From: an uncultured Oscillospiraceae bacterium
GTDB taxonomy: Bacteria; Bacillota; Clostridia; Oscillospirales; Oscillospiraceae
Assembly: GCA_947625285.1 (NCBI GenBank)
Contig: CANQNS010000002.1
Coordinates: 141,951-205,950, forward strand
Direction: 5' to 3'
Length of the DNA stretch: 64,000 bases
Of the stretch, positions 8,795-18,219 are shown piece by piece (the first letter of the stretch is position 1; each line of letters starts with the position of its first letter). A program made the translations under genes and the position numbers. The notes below the pieces were generated by a model that made no database searches, was not told the origin of the DNA, and worked only from the letters and a program-made list of their open reading frames with translations.

Positions 8795-8824
8795 TTGAAA
8801 ATGTAACCATTTGGGCCTTACAAT
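8795..8824 (+). promoter_or_regulatory. pyrH promoter 2
   Basis: TTGAAA at 8795-8800, 18-base spacer, TACAAT at 8819-8824. The -35 context GGTTGAAA repeats that of promoter 1, giving two tandem promoters in the spoIIGA-pyrH divergent region. Confidence 0.55.
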
Positions 8825-8853
8825 AGGGCAAACGGACGAACGAGGTGCAAGCG

Positions 8854-9567
8854 ATGGAGCGACCGGCGTATAAGCGCGTGCTGCTGAAGCTCAGCGGGGA
8901 GGCCCTGGGGGGCGAGAGCGGCCGGGGCCTGGATTTCAACATGATGAAAAAGGCCGCGCTGGCTATCAAGGCCTGCGCGGATATGGGCGTGGAGATGGGA
9001 CTCGTCACCGGCGGCGGCAACTACTGGCGGGGAGCCAAGGACGGCGGCGGGAAGATGGAGCGGTCCCGGGCCGACCTGATGGGTATGCTGGCAACGGTGA
9101 TGAACAGCCTGGCTCTGTGCGAGGTGCTGGAGCAGGTGGGCGTCTCCGCCCGGGTGATGACTATGCTGGATATGCCCCGGGTGGCGGAGCCCTATTCCTA
9201 TGGCCGGGCCATGCGCCATCTGCGGCTGCACCGGGTGGTGCTGTTCGCCGCCGGCAGCGGCAACCCCTATTTCTCCACGGACTCCGCCGCCGCCCTGAAG
9301 GCCGCGGAGATCGGCGCGGACGCCCTGCTCATGGCTAAGAACATCGACGGGGTCTATACCGCCGACCCCCGGACCGATCCCACCGCCAAACGGCTGGACC
9401 ACATCGGCTACAGCGAGATACTGACTAAGGACCTGCGGGTCATCGACGCGGCGGCGTGCAGCCTTTTGCGGGACAACGCCATCCCCACCATGATCTTCGC
9501 CCTGGACCCGCCGGAGAACATCGTCCGGGTGGTCTGCGGGGAGAAGCTGGGCACCTTTGTAGACTGA
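8854..9567 (+). CDS. pyrH: uridylate kinase (UMP kinase)
   Basis: Phosphorylates UMP to UDP in pyrimidine nucleotide synthesis. The amino-acid-kinase fold starts KRVLLKLSGEALGG, with GGGNYWRG, the MLDMPRVAEPYSYGRAMRHL region and the FAAGSGNPYFSTDSAAALKA block typical of bacterial PyrH. ATG 8854 with GAGG at 8842-8845 gives 237 residues; a GTG at 8845 is possible but badly placed. Rpsb and tsf, which often precede pyrH, are absent, and the gene has its own tandem promoters. It starts the block pyrH-frr-uppS-dxr-rseP-ispG-polC. Confidence 0.97.
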   Translation: MERPAYKRVLLKLSGEALGGESGRGLDFNMMKKAALAIKACADMGVEMGLVTGGGNYWRGAKDGGGKMERSRADLMGMLATVMNSLALCEVLEQVGVSARVMTMLDMPRVAEPYSYGRAMRHLRLHRVVLFAAGSGNPYFSTDSAAALKAAEIGADALLMAKNIDGVYTADPRTDPTAKRLDHIGYSEILTKDLRVIDAAACSLLRDNAIPTMIFALDPPENIVRVVCGEKLGTFVD

Positions 9568-9607
9568 TCGAGCATTTTTCATAATACAAACAAGGAGGAC
9601 CTGACCC

Positions 9608-10159
9608 ATGTCTGAGCTGAAAGAATTTGAGGACAAAATGAAGAAGGCCAAGGGTTTTCTCTCCGGCCAGTTCGACTCCGTCCGGGCCGGGCGCGCCAAC
9701 GCCGCGGTGCTCAACGGCATCACCGTGGACTACTACGGCTCTCCCACGCCCATCAACCAGGTGGCGGCCATCTCCGTGCCGGACCCCAGAACGCTGGTGA
9801 TCACCCCCTGGGACGGCTCCGTGCTGAAGGGCATCGAAAAGGCCATCCAGGCCTCGGAGCTGGGCATCAATCCCCAGAACGACGGCCGGGTCATCCGGCT
9901 GGTCTTCCCCCAGCTGACCGAGGAGCGGCGCAAGGAGCTGGCTAAGCAGGTGCGTAAGTACGGCGAGGACGCCAAGGTGGCCGTGCGAAACATCCGCCGG
10001 GACGCCATGGAGAAGATCAAGAAGCAGCAGAAGGCCGGGGACATCACCGAGGACGACCAGAAGGATCTGGAAAAGGAGCTGCAAAAGCTCACCGACGACA
10101 ACATCAAGGACATCGACAAGCTCACCGACGCCAAGGAAAAAGAGCTGTTCGCCATATGA
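9608..10159 (+). CDS. frr: ribosome recycling factor
   Basis: Releases the 70S ribosome from mRNA after termination, together with EF-G. The 183-residue length and the blocks SVRAGRANAAVLNGI, YYGSPTPINQVAAISVPD, GRVIRLVFPQLTEERR and NIRRDAMEKIKK match the family throughout. AAGGAGG precedes the ATG. The stop overlaps the uppS ATG as ATGA, so the two genes are translationally coupled. Confidence 0.98.
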   Translation: MSELKEFEDKMKKAKGFLSGQFDSVRAGRANAAVLNGITVDYYGSPTPINQVAAISVPDPRTLVITPWDGSVLKGIEKAIQASELGINPQNDGRVIRLVFPQLTEERRKELAKQVRKYGEDAKVAVRNIRRDAMEKIKKQQKAGDITEDDQKDLEKELQKLTDDNIKDIDKLTDAKEKELFAI

Positions 10160-10890
10160 GTGATAGGACCGACAATGGATTGGCGGGTGGAGCCTCTCAG
10201 CTCCCCCGCCATATCGCCGTCATTATGGACGGCAACGGCCGCTGGGCCAAAAAGCGGGGCCTGCCCCGGACGGCGGGCCACACCGCCGGCGCGGACAGCT
10301 TCCGCCGGGCAGCCAGATACTGCCGGAAGCTGGGGGTGGAATACCTGACGGTGTACGCCTTCTCCACGGAGAACTGGAAGCGGCCCGCCGAGGAGGTGGC
10401 CGGCATCATGAAGCTGCTGGAGCAGTATCTGCGCCAGGCCCTGCGGGACATGGAGAAGGAGAAGATACGCATCTGCATCTTCGGGGACCTGGCACCCTTT
10501 TCGCCGGAGCTGCGCCAAATGTGCGCCGAGTGCATGGAGCGGTCGAAGATCTACAGCGGCTGCCAGGTGAACATCTGCCTCAACTACGGCGGCCGGGACG
10601 AGATCGTCCGGGCGGCGGAGAGGTGGGCGGCGGACGGCTGCCCGGCGCTTTCCGAGGACGTTTTCAGCGGTTATATGTGGGGCGGGCATATCCCGGACCC
10701 GGACCTGCTGATCCGGCCAGGCGGGGAGATGCGTATTTCCAATTTCCTCCTGTGGGAGCTGGCCTACGCGGAGCTTTACTTCTCCGACGTGCTGTGGCCG
10801 GACTTTGACGAGAAAGAATTTGACAAGGCCATCGCCGCCTACCGGGGCAGGGAACGCCGGTTTGGCGACGTGGGAGAGGGGAAGGCATGA
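10156..10890 (+). CDS. uppS: isoprenyl (undecaprenyl) diphosphate synthase
   Basis: Cis-prenyltransferase that elongates farnesyl diphosphate with IPP to the C55 lipid carrier for peptidoglycan. HIAVIMDGNGRWAKKRGL contains the catalytic Asp25. The YAFSTENWKRPAEEV, LNYGGRDEIVRA and LLIRPGGEMRISNFLLWE blocks are all canonical. At 244 residues the length is normal. It overlaps frr and dxr by 4 bases each. In most Bacillota cdsA sits between uppS and dxr; here dxr follows immediately, so cdsA must lie elsewhere or be replaced. Confidence 0.97.
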   Translation: MSDRTDNGLAGGASQLPRHIAVIMDGNGRWAKKRGLPRTAGHTAGADSFRRAARYCRKLGVEYLTVYAFSTENWKRPAEEVAGIMKLLEQYLRQALRDMEKEKIRICIFGDLAPFSPELRQMCAECMERSKIYSGCQVNICLNYGGRDEIVRAAERWAADGCPALSEDVFSGYMWGGHIPDPDLLIRPGGEMRISNFLLWELAYAELYFSDVLWPDFDEKEFDKAIAAYRGRERRFGDVGEGKA

Positions 10891-12020
10891 TCAGGTCCGT
10901 TTCGATATTGGGCTCCACGGGCTCCATCGGCCGCCAGAGCCTGGCGGCGGCGGAGCGGCTGGGCCTGCGGGTGGAGGCTCTGACCGCCCAGAAGAGCATC
11001 GGGCTGCTGGAAGAGCAGATACGAAAGTTCCGCCCCTCCTTCGCGGCGGTGTACGACCCCCAGGCGGCGGCGGAGCTGCGCGTCGCGGTGGCGGACCTGC
11101 CCGTGGAGATCGGCCAGGGTATGGAGGGCCTGCGCCGGGCGGCCACGGTGGACTGCGAGGGCGTGGTGACGGCGGTGTCCGGCTCCGTGGGCCTGCGGCC
11201 CACCCTGGACGCCATCGCCGCGAAAAAGCGCATCTGCCTTGCCAACAAGGAGACCCTTGTCTGCGCCGGGTCCATCGTGATGAAGGCCGCGGCGGAGCAG
11301 GGCGCCCAGATCGTGCCTGTGGACTCGGAGCACGCCGCCATCTTCCAGTGCCTGGAGGGCCGGCGGGACCAGCTTCGCAGGATACTGCTCACCGGCTCCG
11401 GCGGCCCCTTCCGGGGCTGGACGAGGGAGCAGACCGCCTCCGTCACCCCGGAACAGGCGGTGAAGCACCCCAACTGGAGCATGGGCGCGAAGATATCCGT
11501 GGACAGCGCCACCATGATGAACAAGGGCCTGGAATTCATCGAGGCCATGCACCTTTTTGGCGTGACGCCGGACGACATCCAGGTGGTGGTCCACCCCCAG
11601 AGCGTGATCCACTCCATGGTGGAGCTCATCGACGGCACGGTGCTGGCCCAGCTGGCGGTGCCGGACATGGGCCTGCCCATCCAGTACGCCATGACCTGGC
11701 CGGACCGGGCCCCGTCGCCCTATGAGCGGCTGGACTTCTGGAAGATGCGGGACATGACCTTCGAGGCCCCGGACCTGGACAAGACCCCCTGTCTGGCCCT
11801 GGCGATGGACTGCGCCCGGAAGGGTGGCCTGGCCCCGGCGGTGATGAGCGCGGCCAACGAGGCCGCCGTGGCCGCGTTTTTGGCCGGCCGCATCGGCTAC
11901 AACGACATCTACGACAAGGTGGCGGCGGCGGTGGAGGCCGTGCCCAACAAGGCCGACCCCACCCTGGACGATATCCTGGCCGCCGACGGGGAGGCCCGCC
12001 GGCTGGCGGAGGACCGATAA
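10887..12020 (+). CDS. dxr: 1-deoxy-D-xylulose-5-phosphate reductoisomerase
   Basis: Second step of the MEP isoprenoid pathway, converting DXP to MEP with NADPH. The N-terminal Rossmann motif SILGSTGSIGRQ, the LANKETLVCAG block, metal ligands in VPVDSEHAAIFQ, the flexible loop of HPNWSMGAKISVDSATMMNKGLE (shown in part) and the HPQSVIHSMVE block are all present. The 377-residue length is normal. It is coupled to uppS by an ATGA overlap, and ispG of the same pathway lies two genes downstream. Confidence 0.97.
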   Translation: MIRSVSILGSTGSIGRQSLAAAERLGLRVEALTAQKSIGLLEEQIRKFRPSFAAVYDPQAAAELRVAVADLPVEIGQGMEGLRRAATVDCEGVVTAVSGSVGLRPTLDAIAAKKRICLANKETLVCAGSIVMKAAAEQGAQIVPVDSEHAAIFQCLEGRRDQLRRILLTGSGGPFRGWTREQTASVTPEQAVKHPNWSMGAKISVDSATMMNKGLEFIEAMHLFGVTPDDIQVVVHPQSVIHSMVELIDGTVLAQLAVPDMGLPIQYAMTWPDRAPSPYERLDFWKMRDMTFEAPDLDKTPCLALAMDCARKGGLAPAVMSAANEAAVAAFLAGRIGYNDIYDKVAAAVEAVPNKADPTLDDILAADGEARRLAEDR

Positions 12021-12079
12021 TTCCCGCCCTGGCTGAATAAACTAATCCAGACCGTTCAAACATCCCCGGGAGATGAAAT

Positions 12080-13159
12080 ATGAGTACGTTCCTCTATGTC
12101 CTTTTCGCCATACTGATCTTCGGCGTGCTGATCGCCGTCCATGAGCTGGGCCATTTCGTGGCGGCCCGGCTGTGCGGGGTGAAGGTGCTGGAGTTCGCCC
12201 TGGGCATGGGCCCGCTGCTGTGGCATAAGCAGTCCAAAAGCGGGACCCAGATCAGCCTGCGGCTGCTGCCCATCGGCGGCTTCTGCGCCCTGGAGGGGGA
12301 GGACGGCGAGTCCGGCGACCCGGCGGCCTTCGGCAACGCCCCGGCCTGGAAGCGGCTCATCATCCTGGCCGCCGGCGCGGCCATGAACTTTCTGCTGGGC
12401 CTTGTGCTGGTGGCGGTTTGCTTTTCCCAGGTGGGCTCCTTCGCGCCGCCCACCATCACCGGCTTTATGGAGGGCTGCCCCTATGAGGGGACGGACGGCC
12501 TTCTGGAAGGGGACACCTTCTACCGGGTCAACGGCGAGCGGACGTATTTTTCCAGCGACGTGGCCACCTACCTGGCCCGGGGCGGCGGGGACACCGCCGA
12601 CATCGTCCTCGTCCGGGACGGTAAGAAGGTCCGCCTGGACGATTACCCCATGACCCCCCGGGCGTACACGGACCCGGACACCGGGGAGACCACCATGAAA
12701 TACGGCCTGTACTTCCAGGAAAAGCAGACCGGGCCCCTGGCCCTGGCGAAGTATTCCTGGTACGGGGCCATGGACTTCGTGCGGATGGTGCGGCTGGGCC
12801 TGACGGATCTTCTCACCGGTGCGGTGGGCATGAAGCAGATGGCCGGGGTGGTGGGCATCGTGGACATGATGGCCCAGGTGGGCAACGAGTCGCCCACGGT
12901 GTACGACGCGGTGCTGAACATCCTCTATCTGGCGGCGTTCATCGCGGTGAACCTGGCGGTGATGAACCTGCTGCCCCTGCCGGCCCTGGACGGGGGACGG
13001 ATCTTCTTTTTGCTGGTGAGCTGGCTTTTGGAGCGGGTCTTTCGCCGGCGTATCGACCCCAAGTACGAGGGGTATGTGAACACGGCGGGCCTGGTGCTGC
13101 TGATGGGGCTGATGGTGTATGTGATGTATAACGACATAGCGAGGATCATCCTGAAATGA
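12080..13159 (+). CDS. rseP: site-2 zinc metalloprotease (RseP/RasP, M50)
   Basis: Intramembrane protease that cleaves anti-sigma factors and signal-peptide remnants. Zinc ligands are HELGH at residues 21-25 in the first transmembrane helix. A PDZ-like domain lies at about residues 120-190. The third ligand region NLLPLPALDGGRIFF and terminal helices complete the fold, in 359 residues. ATG 12080 has GGGAGATGAA upstream. The 59-base gap after dxr is the only sizeable gap between dxr and polC. It overlaps ispG by 4 bases. Confidence 0.95.
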   Translation: MSTFLYVLFAILIFGVLIAVHELGHFVAARLCGVKVLEFALGMGPLLWHKQSKSGTQISLRLLPIGGFCALEGEDGESGDPAAFGNAPAWKRLIILAAGAAMNFLLGLVLVAVCFSQVGSFAPPTITGFMEGCPYEGTDGLLEGDTFYRVNGERTYFSSDVATYLARGGGDTADIVLVRDGKKVRLDDYPMTPRAYTDPDTGETTMKYGLYFQEKQTGPLALAKYSWYGAMDFVRMVRLGLTDLLTGAVGMKQMAGVVGIVDMMAQVGNESPTVYDAVLNILYLAAFIAVNLAVMNLLPLPALDGGRIFFLLVSWLLERVFRRRIDPKYEGYVNTAGLVLLMGLMVYVMYNDIARIILK

Positions 13160-14226
13160 AGCGGGACGGCACAAGAAGGATAAACGTGGGCGGCGTGGCC
13201 GTGGGGGGCGGCGCCCCGGTGACGGTCCAGTCCATGTGCAACACCGACACCTGTAACGCCGCCGAGACCGTGGCGCAGATGCGCCGGCTCCGGGCGGCGG
13301 GGTGCGACATCATCCGGGTGGCGGTGCCGGACGCGGCGGCGGCGGAGGCCCTGCCGGCCATCATGGCCCAGGCCCCCATGCCCGTGGTGGCGGACATCCA
13401 TTTCGACTACCGGCTGGCCCTGGCGGCGGCGGAGGCGGGGGTCAGCGCGGTGCGCATCAACCCCGGCAACATCGGCGCGCCGGACCGGGTGGCGGCGGTG
13501 GCCCGGGTCTGCAAGGACCGGGGCATCCCCATCCGCATCGGCGTGAACACCGGCTCTCTGGAGAAGAAGCTGCTCGCCAAGTACGGCGGTCCCACGGCGG
13601 AGGCTCTGGTGGAGAGCGCGGCGGGGGAGATCGAGGCCCTGCGGGCCGTGGGCTTTGAGGATATCGCCCTGTCCGTGAAGGCGTCGGACGTGGAGCTGGC
13701 CGTGGCGGCCTACCGGCTGGCGGCGGAGCGGTTCGACTGCCCCCTGCACGTGGGGGTCACGGAGGCGGGCACCAGCTACGGGGGCCTTGTCAACTCTGCC
13801 GTGGGCATCGGCGCGCTTCTCATGGAGGGCATCGGTGACACCATCCGGGTCAGCCTCACGGCGGACCCGGCGGAGGAGGTCCGGGCGGGCCTGGCTATCC
13901 TGCGGGCCTGCGGCCTTCGCCGGGGCGGGGTCCGGTTCGTGTCCTGCCCCACCTGCGGCCGGACCCGGATCGACCTGATCGGCCTAGCCAGGCAGGTGGA
14001 GGAGCGGGTCTCCGGCCTGGACCGGGACATCACCGTGGCGGTGATGGGCTGCGAGGTCAACGGCCCCGGAGAGGCCCGGGAGGCGGACTTCGGCATCGCC
14101 GGCGGCAAGGGCTTCGGCAGCCTGTTCGTCAAGGGCCGGGTGGTCAGGACAAAGGTGCCGGAGGACCGGCTGCTGGACGGGCTGATGGAGCTCATCGAAA
14201 CGGGAAGGACAGAGCAGGGTACATAG
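13156..14226 (+). CDS. ispG: 4-hydroxy-3-methylbut-2-en-1-yl diphosphate synthase (flavodoxin)
   Basis: Penultimate MEP-pathway enzyme, carrying a [4Fe-4S] cluster. The N-terminal barrel has TVQSMCNTDTCNAAETV and RINPGNIG. Cluster cysteines are in VSCPTCGRTRIDL and VMGCEVNGPGEA, followed by DFGIAGGKGFGSLFVKG. The 356-residue length matches the short bacterial form without the plant insert. ATGA overlap with rseP; polC begins 3 bases after its stop. Confidence 0.97.
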   Translation: MKRDGTRRINVGGVAVGGGAPVTVQSMCNTDTCNAAETVAQMRRLRAAGCDIIRVAVPDAAAAEALPAIMAQAPMPVVADIHFDYRLALAAAEAGVSAVRINPGNIGAPDRVAAVARVCKDRGIPIRIGVNTGSLEKKLLAKYGGPTAEALVESAAGEIEALRAVGFEDIALSVKASDVELAVAAYRLAAERFDCPLHVGVTEAGTSYGGLVNSAVGIGALLMEGIGDTIRVSLTADPAEEVRAGLAILRACGLRRGGVRFVSCPTCGRTRIDLIGLARQVEERVSGLDRDITVAVMGCEVNGPGEAREADFGIAGGKGFGSLFVKGRVVRTKVPEDRLLDGLMELIETGRTEQGT

Positions 14227-14229
14227 GAT

Positions 14230-17200
14230 TTGGAAAAGGTAGCGTTTCTGGAAATGTTCCCCTGCTGCCAGGGGATCGATAAGAGCTACAGCGATCTGGG
14301 CGGGACCTTCGTGCTGGACGCCACGGTGAACCGTGAAAAGGCCAGCATGGTCCTCCGTGCCCAGTTTCCCGCCATGCCCTCTCCGGCGGAGCTGTCGGCC
14401 CTGGAATGGGCCATCCGGGCGGAGTACGGTCTGGCGGAGGTGCGGATAGAGCCATCCTGGCCCCAGACGGAGCCCCAGCCCGTGGAGCGCAAAAAGCCCG
14501 CCGGGGCCCCGCCCGCCGGCAAGATGCTGCTGGGCCGGCCCATCAAGGGCAAGGTGAGCCCCATGGCCGCCGCCAGCCCGGAGCAGAAGACCGTGACGGT
14601 CTCCGGCCGGGTCTTTGCCGCCGAGAGCCGCTTCATCCAGCGGCTGGGCGCGTCGGTGCTCCAGTTCGACATGACCGACGGCACCGGCAGCGTCCGGGTG
14701 TCCAAATTCATCCCCAAGGAGGAGGACCAGTCCCTGATCGACCGGATCAAGCCCGGTATGTATCTGACCGTGTCCGGGTCCATGCGGTTCAACAACTACT
14801 CCAAGGAGGCGGAGCTGGAGCCCCGGCACATCCAGACCGCCCCCGCCCCCGAGCCCCGGCGGGACGACGCCCCCCAAAAGCGGGTGGAGCTGCACCTGCA
14901 CACCCAGATGTCCATGATGGACGCCCTGACGGACCCGGCCGCCGCCATAAAGCGCGCCGCCTATTGGGGCATGCCGGCCATCGCCATCACCGACCACGGG
15001 GTGGCCCAGGCGTTCCCCGCCGCCTCCAAAGCCGCCAAGGACATCAAGGTCATCTACGGCATGGAGGGGTATTATGTTAACGATATAGACGACAGCGCGG
15101 CCGTTCACGGCCCCGTTGGGGACCAGCCGGCGGATGGGGATTATGTGGCGTTCGACATTGAAACGACCGGCCTTTCTGACGAGACAGACCGGATAACGGA
15201 GATCGGGGCCGTCGCCTTCCGGGGGGGAGAGCCCGCGGAGCAGTTCAAGACTTATGTAAACCCAGGAAGGCCCATCCCGGCCGATATCCAGCGTCTGACG
15301 GGCATCACGGACCGGGATGTGTCCGACGCGCCGGACGAGGCGGAGGCGGTGGGGGCGTTTTTGGATTTCGTGGCGGGGCGGCCGCTGTGCGCCCACAACG
15401 CGGACTTTGACGTGAGCTTCATCGGCTGCGCGGCGGAGCGGATGGGCCGGGCCTTCGACCCGGTGTACATCGACACGCTGACGCTGTCCCAGGTCCTGCT
15501 GCCGGATATGCGTAAGTTCAAGCTGGACATGGTATCGGACCGGCTGGGCCTGCCCAGCTTCAACCACCACCGGGCGGCGGACGACGCGCTGGTGTGCGGG
15601 CGCATCCTGGCAAAGCTGATCCCCATGCTGCTGGAGCAGGGCGTACAGCGGCTGGACCAGGTGAACGGGACCTGTCTGCGGCTGCGGCAAAAGACGGGCC
15701 GGCAGCCCCGGACGAGGCATATCTCCCTGCTGGTCCGAAACAGGGCGGGACTGAAAAACCTCTATGAGCTCATCTCCAAGAGCCACTTGGAGCATTTCAA
15801 CAAGCGGCCCATCATCCCCCGGAGCCTGCTGGAGCGGCACCGGGAGGGGCTTCTGGTGGGCTCCGCCTGCCAGGCGGGGGAGTTCTATCAGGCGGTGAGC
15901 CGCCACAGGGGCCGGGCGGCCCTGATGCGGCTGGGGGCTTTTTACGACTACTTTGAGATCATGCCCATCGCCAACAACGCCTTCATGCTGGAAAACGGCA
16001 TGGTGAAGGACGCCGAGCAGCTGCGGGACTTCAACCGGCGGGTGATCGCCATAGCCCAGGCCCTGGGCAAGCCCGTGTGCGCCACGGGGGACGTGCATTT
16101 CCTGGACCCGGAGGACGAGATATACCGGCGCATCCTGCTCAACGAGAAGCGTTACGAGGACGCGGACCGGGAGCTGCCCCTGTATCTGCGAACCACGGAG
16201 GAGATGCTGGAGGAGTTCGCCTACCTGGGGCCGGAAAAGGCCTTCGAGGTGGTGGTTACCAACACCAACGCCGTGGCGGACATGATCGACGGGCAGGTGG
16301 ACCTGCTGCCGGAGCACCGGCTGTACCCGCCCACCATCGAAAACTCCGCCGAACAGCTAAAGGACCTGGTCTACGGCAAGCTGCGCCAGCTTTACGGCGA
16401 GCACCCGGAGAAGATCATCATGGACCGGGTGGAGATGGAGATGAACACCATCCTGAGCCGGCATTTCGACGTGATATACATGTCCGCCCAGAAGCTGGTG
16501 GCGGACTCTCTGGCCCACGGGTACCTGGTGGGCAGCCGGGGCAGCGTGGGGTCCAGTCTGGTGGCGTATCTGGCGGGCATCACGGAGGTGAACAGCCTGC
16601 CGGCCCACTATCTGTGCCCCAAGTGCTACCACACGGATTTCGAGTCCGGCAAGGGCTGCGGCTGCGGCGCGGATATGCCGGACAAGCTGTGCCCCCGCTG
16701 CGGGACGGAGATGCGCAAGGAGGGCTTCGACATCCCCTTCGCCACGTTTTTGGGCATCAAGGGCGACAAGGTGCCGGATATCGACCTGAACTTCTCCGGC
16801 GAGTACCAGGCCAACGCCCACGCCTACACCAAGACCCTGTTCGGGGAGGACCATGTGTTCAAGGCCGGCACGGTGGGCACCATCGCGGACAAGACCGCTT
16901 ACGGCTATGTGCGCCATTTTATGGACGATAAGGGACTGACCTTCAACCAGGCGGAGATGAACCGGCTGACGCTGGGGCTGGTGGGCGTCAAGCGCACCAC
17001 GGGCCAGCATCCCGGGGGCCTGGTCATCATCCCCCAGGACATGGACGTGACGGACTTCTGCCCGGTCCAGCACCCGGCGGACGACAAGGACACGGACATC
17101 GTGACCACCCATCTGGAATACCACTTCATGGAGGATTATTTGCTGAAGCTGGACGAGCTGGGCCACGATAACCCCACCATGATCAATATGCTGGAAAACC

Positions 17201-18219
17201 TCACCGGCACGGACGCCAAGACCATCCGGCTGGACGACGCGCCCACCATGAGTCTGTTTTCCTCGCCCAAGGCTCTGGGGCTGCCGGAGGACGACCCCAT
17301 CATCGGCCAGACCGGCTCCATCGGCATCCCGGAGTTCGGCACGGGCTTCACCCGGCAGATGCTGGTGGACACCAAGCCGGACAAGTTCGATATGCTGGTG
17401 CGGCTGTCCGGCTATTCCCACGGCACCGGCGTGTGGGTGGGCAACGCCCAGGACCTGATCAAGTCCGGCACGGCCAGCGTGTCCCAGACCATCGGCTGCC
17501 GGGACGACATCATGATCTACCTGATGCAGCAGGGCATCGACGCCAACACGGCCTTCAAGGCCATGGAGAACGTCCGCAAGAAGAACAAGCAGCTCACCGA
17601 TGAGCAGATAGCCGTCATGAAGGAGCATGGGGTGCCCCAGTGGTACATCGACTCCTGCCGCAAGATCGAGTACCTGTTCCCCAAGGCCCACGCGGTGGCC
17701 TATGTGCTGATGGCGTTCCGCATCGCCTGGTACAAGGTCCACGAGCCGCTGGCGTTCTATTCCGCGCTTTTCTACCGCCGCAGCCAGAAAAACTACTTCG
17801 ACGTGGAGATCATGACCGGCGGCGCGGGCCAGGTCAAGGCCAAGCTGAAGGAGATACGCTCCAACCCCAACGCCACGGCCAACGAGGAGAGCCTCGCCAC
17901 AACGCTGGAGATGGTCTATGAGTTTTATATGCGGGGGTTCGACTTCGCGCCCATCGACCTGTACAGCTCCGACGCCTTCAAATTCGACCTGGTGGACGAA
18001 AAGCGGCTGCGGGTGCCCTTTGTGGCTATTCCCGGCCTGGGGGAGACGGCGGCGATGGACCTGGCAAACGCCCGGAAGGACGGGCGCGTGTTCGTGTCCG
18101 TGGAGGAGCTGGCGGCGGCCTGCCCCAAGGTCAGCGCGGCCCACATCCAGCAGCTTCGCAAGCTGGGCGCTTTCGGTGACCTGCCGGAGACCAGCCAGAT
18201 GACGCTTTTTGATATGTAG
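14230..18219 (+). CDS. polC: DNA polymerase III alpha subunit, Gram-positive type PolC
   Basis: Main replicative polymerase of low-GC Gram-positives, with built-in proofreading. Order seen: N-terminal domain; OB fold (about residues 115-195, VTVSGRVFAAESRF); first half of PHP (VELHLHTQMSMMDALTDP); inserted DEDD exonuclease with DIETTG (D309, E311) and HNADFD; second PHP half; palm with VPDIDLNF (D850, D852). A zinc knuckle CPKC...CPRC lies between SRGSVGSSLVAY and the palm. At 1329 residues it is shorter than Bacillus PolC (about 1437), mainly at the N terminus. The start is a TTG, 3 bases after ispG, with no strong ribosome site, so coupling to ispG is likely. Confidence 0.96.
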   Translation: MEKVAFLEMFPCCQGIDKSYSDLGGTFVLDATVNREKASMVLRAQFPAMPSPAELSALEWAIRAEYGLAEVRIEPSWPQTEPQPVERKKPAGAPPAGKMLLGRPIKGKVSPMAAASPEQKTVTVSGRVFAAESRFIQRLGASVLQFDMTDGTGSVRVSKFIPKEEDQSLIDRIKPGMYLTVSGSMRFNNYSKEAELEPRHIQTAPAPEPRRDDAPQKRVELHLHTQMSMMDALTDPAAAIKRAAYWGMPAIAITDHGVAQAFPAASKAAKDIKVIYGMEGYYVNDIDDSAAVHGPVGDQPADGDYVAFDIETTGLSDETDRITEIGAVAFRGGEPAEQFKTYVNPGRPIPADIQRLTGITDRDVSDAPDEAEAVGAFLDFVAGRPLCAHNADFDVSFIGCAAERMGRAFDPVYIDTLTLSQVLLPDMRKFKLDMVSDRLGLPSFNHHRAADDALVCGRILAKLIPMLLEQGVQRLDQVNGTCLRLRQKTGRQPRTRHISLLVRNRAGLKNLYELISKSHLEHFNKRPIIPRSLLERHREGLLVGSACQAGEFYQAVSRHRGRAALMRLGAFYDYFEIMPIANNAFMLENGMVKDAEQLRDFNRRVIAIAQALGKPVCATGDVHFLDPEDEIYRRILLNEKRYEDADRELPLYLRTTEEMLEEFAYLGPEKAFEVVVTNTNAVADMIDGQVDLLPEHRLYPPTIENSAEQLKDLVYGKLRQLYGEHPEKIIMDRVEMEMNTILSRHFDVIYMSAQKLVADSLAHGYLVGSRGSVGSSLVAYLAGITEVNSLPAHYLCPKCYHTDFESGKGCGCGADMPDKLCPRCGTEMRKEGFDIPFATFLGIKGDKVPDIDLNFSGEYQANAHAYTKTLFGEDHVFKAGTVGTIADKTAYGYVRHFMDDKGLTFNQAEMNRLTLGLVGVKRTTGQHPGGLVIIPQDMDVTDFCPVQHPADDKDTDIVTTHLEYHFMEDYLLKLDELGHDNPTMINMLENLTGTDAKTIRLDDAPTMSLFSSPKALGLPEDDPIIGQTGSIGIPEFGTGFTRQMLVDTKPDKFDMLVRLSGYSHGTGVWVGNAQDLIKSGTASVSQTIGCRDDIMIYLMQQGIDANTAFKAMENVRKKNKQLTDEQIAVMKEHGVPQWYIDSCRKIEYLFPKAHAVAYVLMAFRIAWYKVHEPLAFYSALFYRRSQKNYFDVEIMTGGAGQVKAKLKEIRSNPNATANEESLATTLEMVYEFYMRGFDFAPIDLYSSDAFKFDLVDEKRLRVPFVAIPGLGETAAMDLANARKDGRVFVSVEELAAACPKVSAAHIQQLRKLGAFGDLPETSQMTLFDM

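Noticed and set aside
14406..18144. Several long alternative frames on both strands inside polC
   Set aside because: The PolC domain order is intact in one frame, and the others show Arg/Gly/Pro/Ala bias and no domains.
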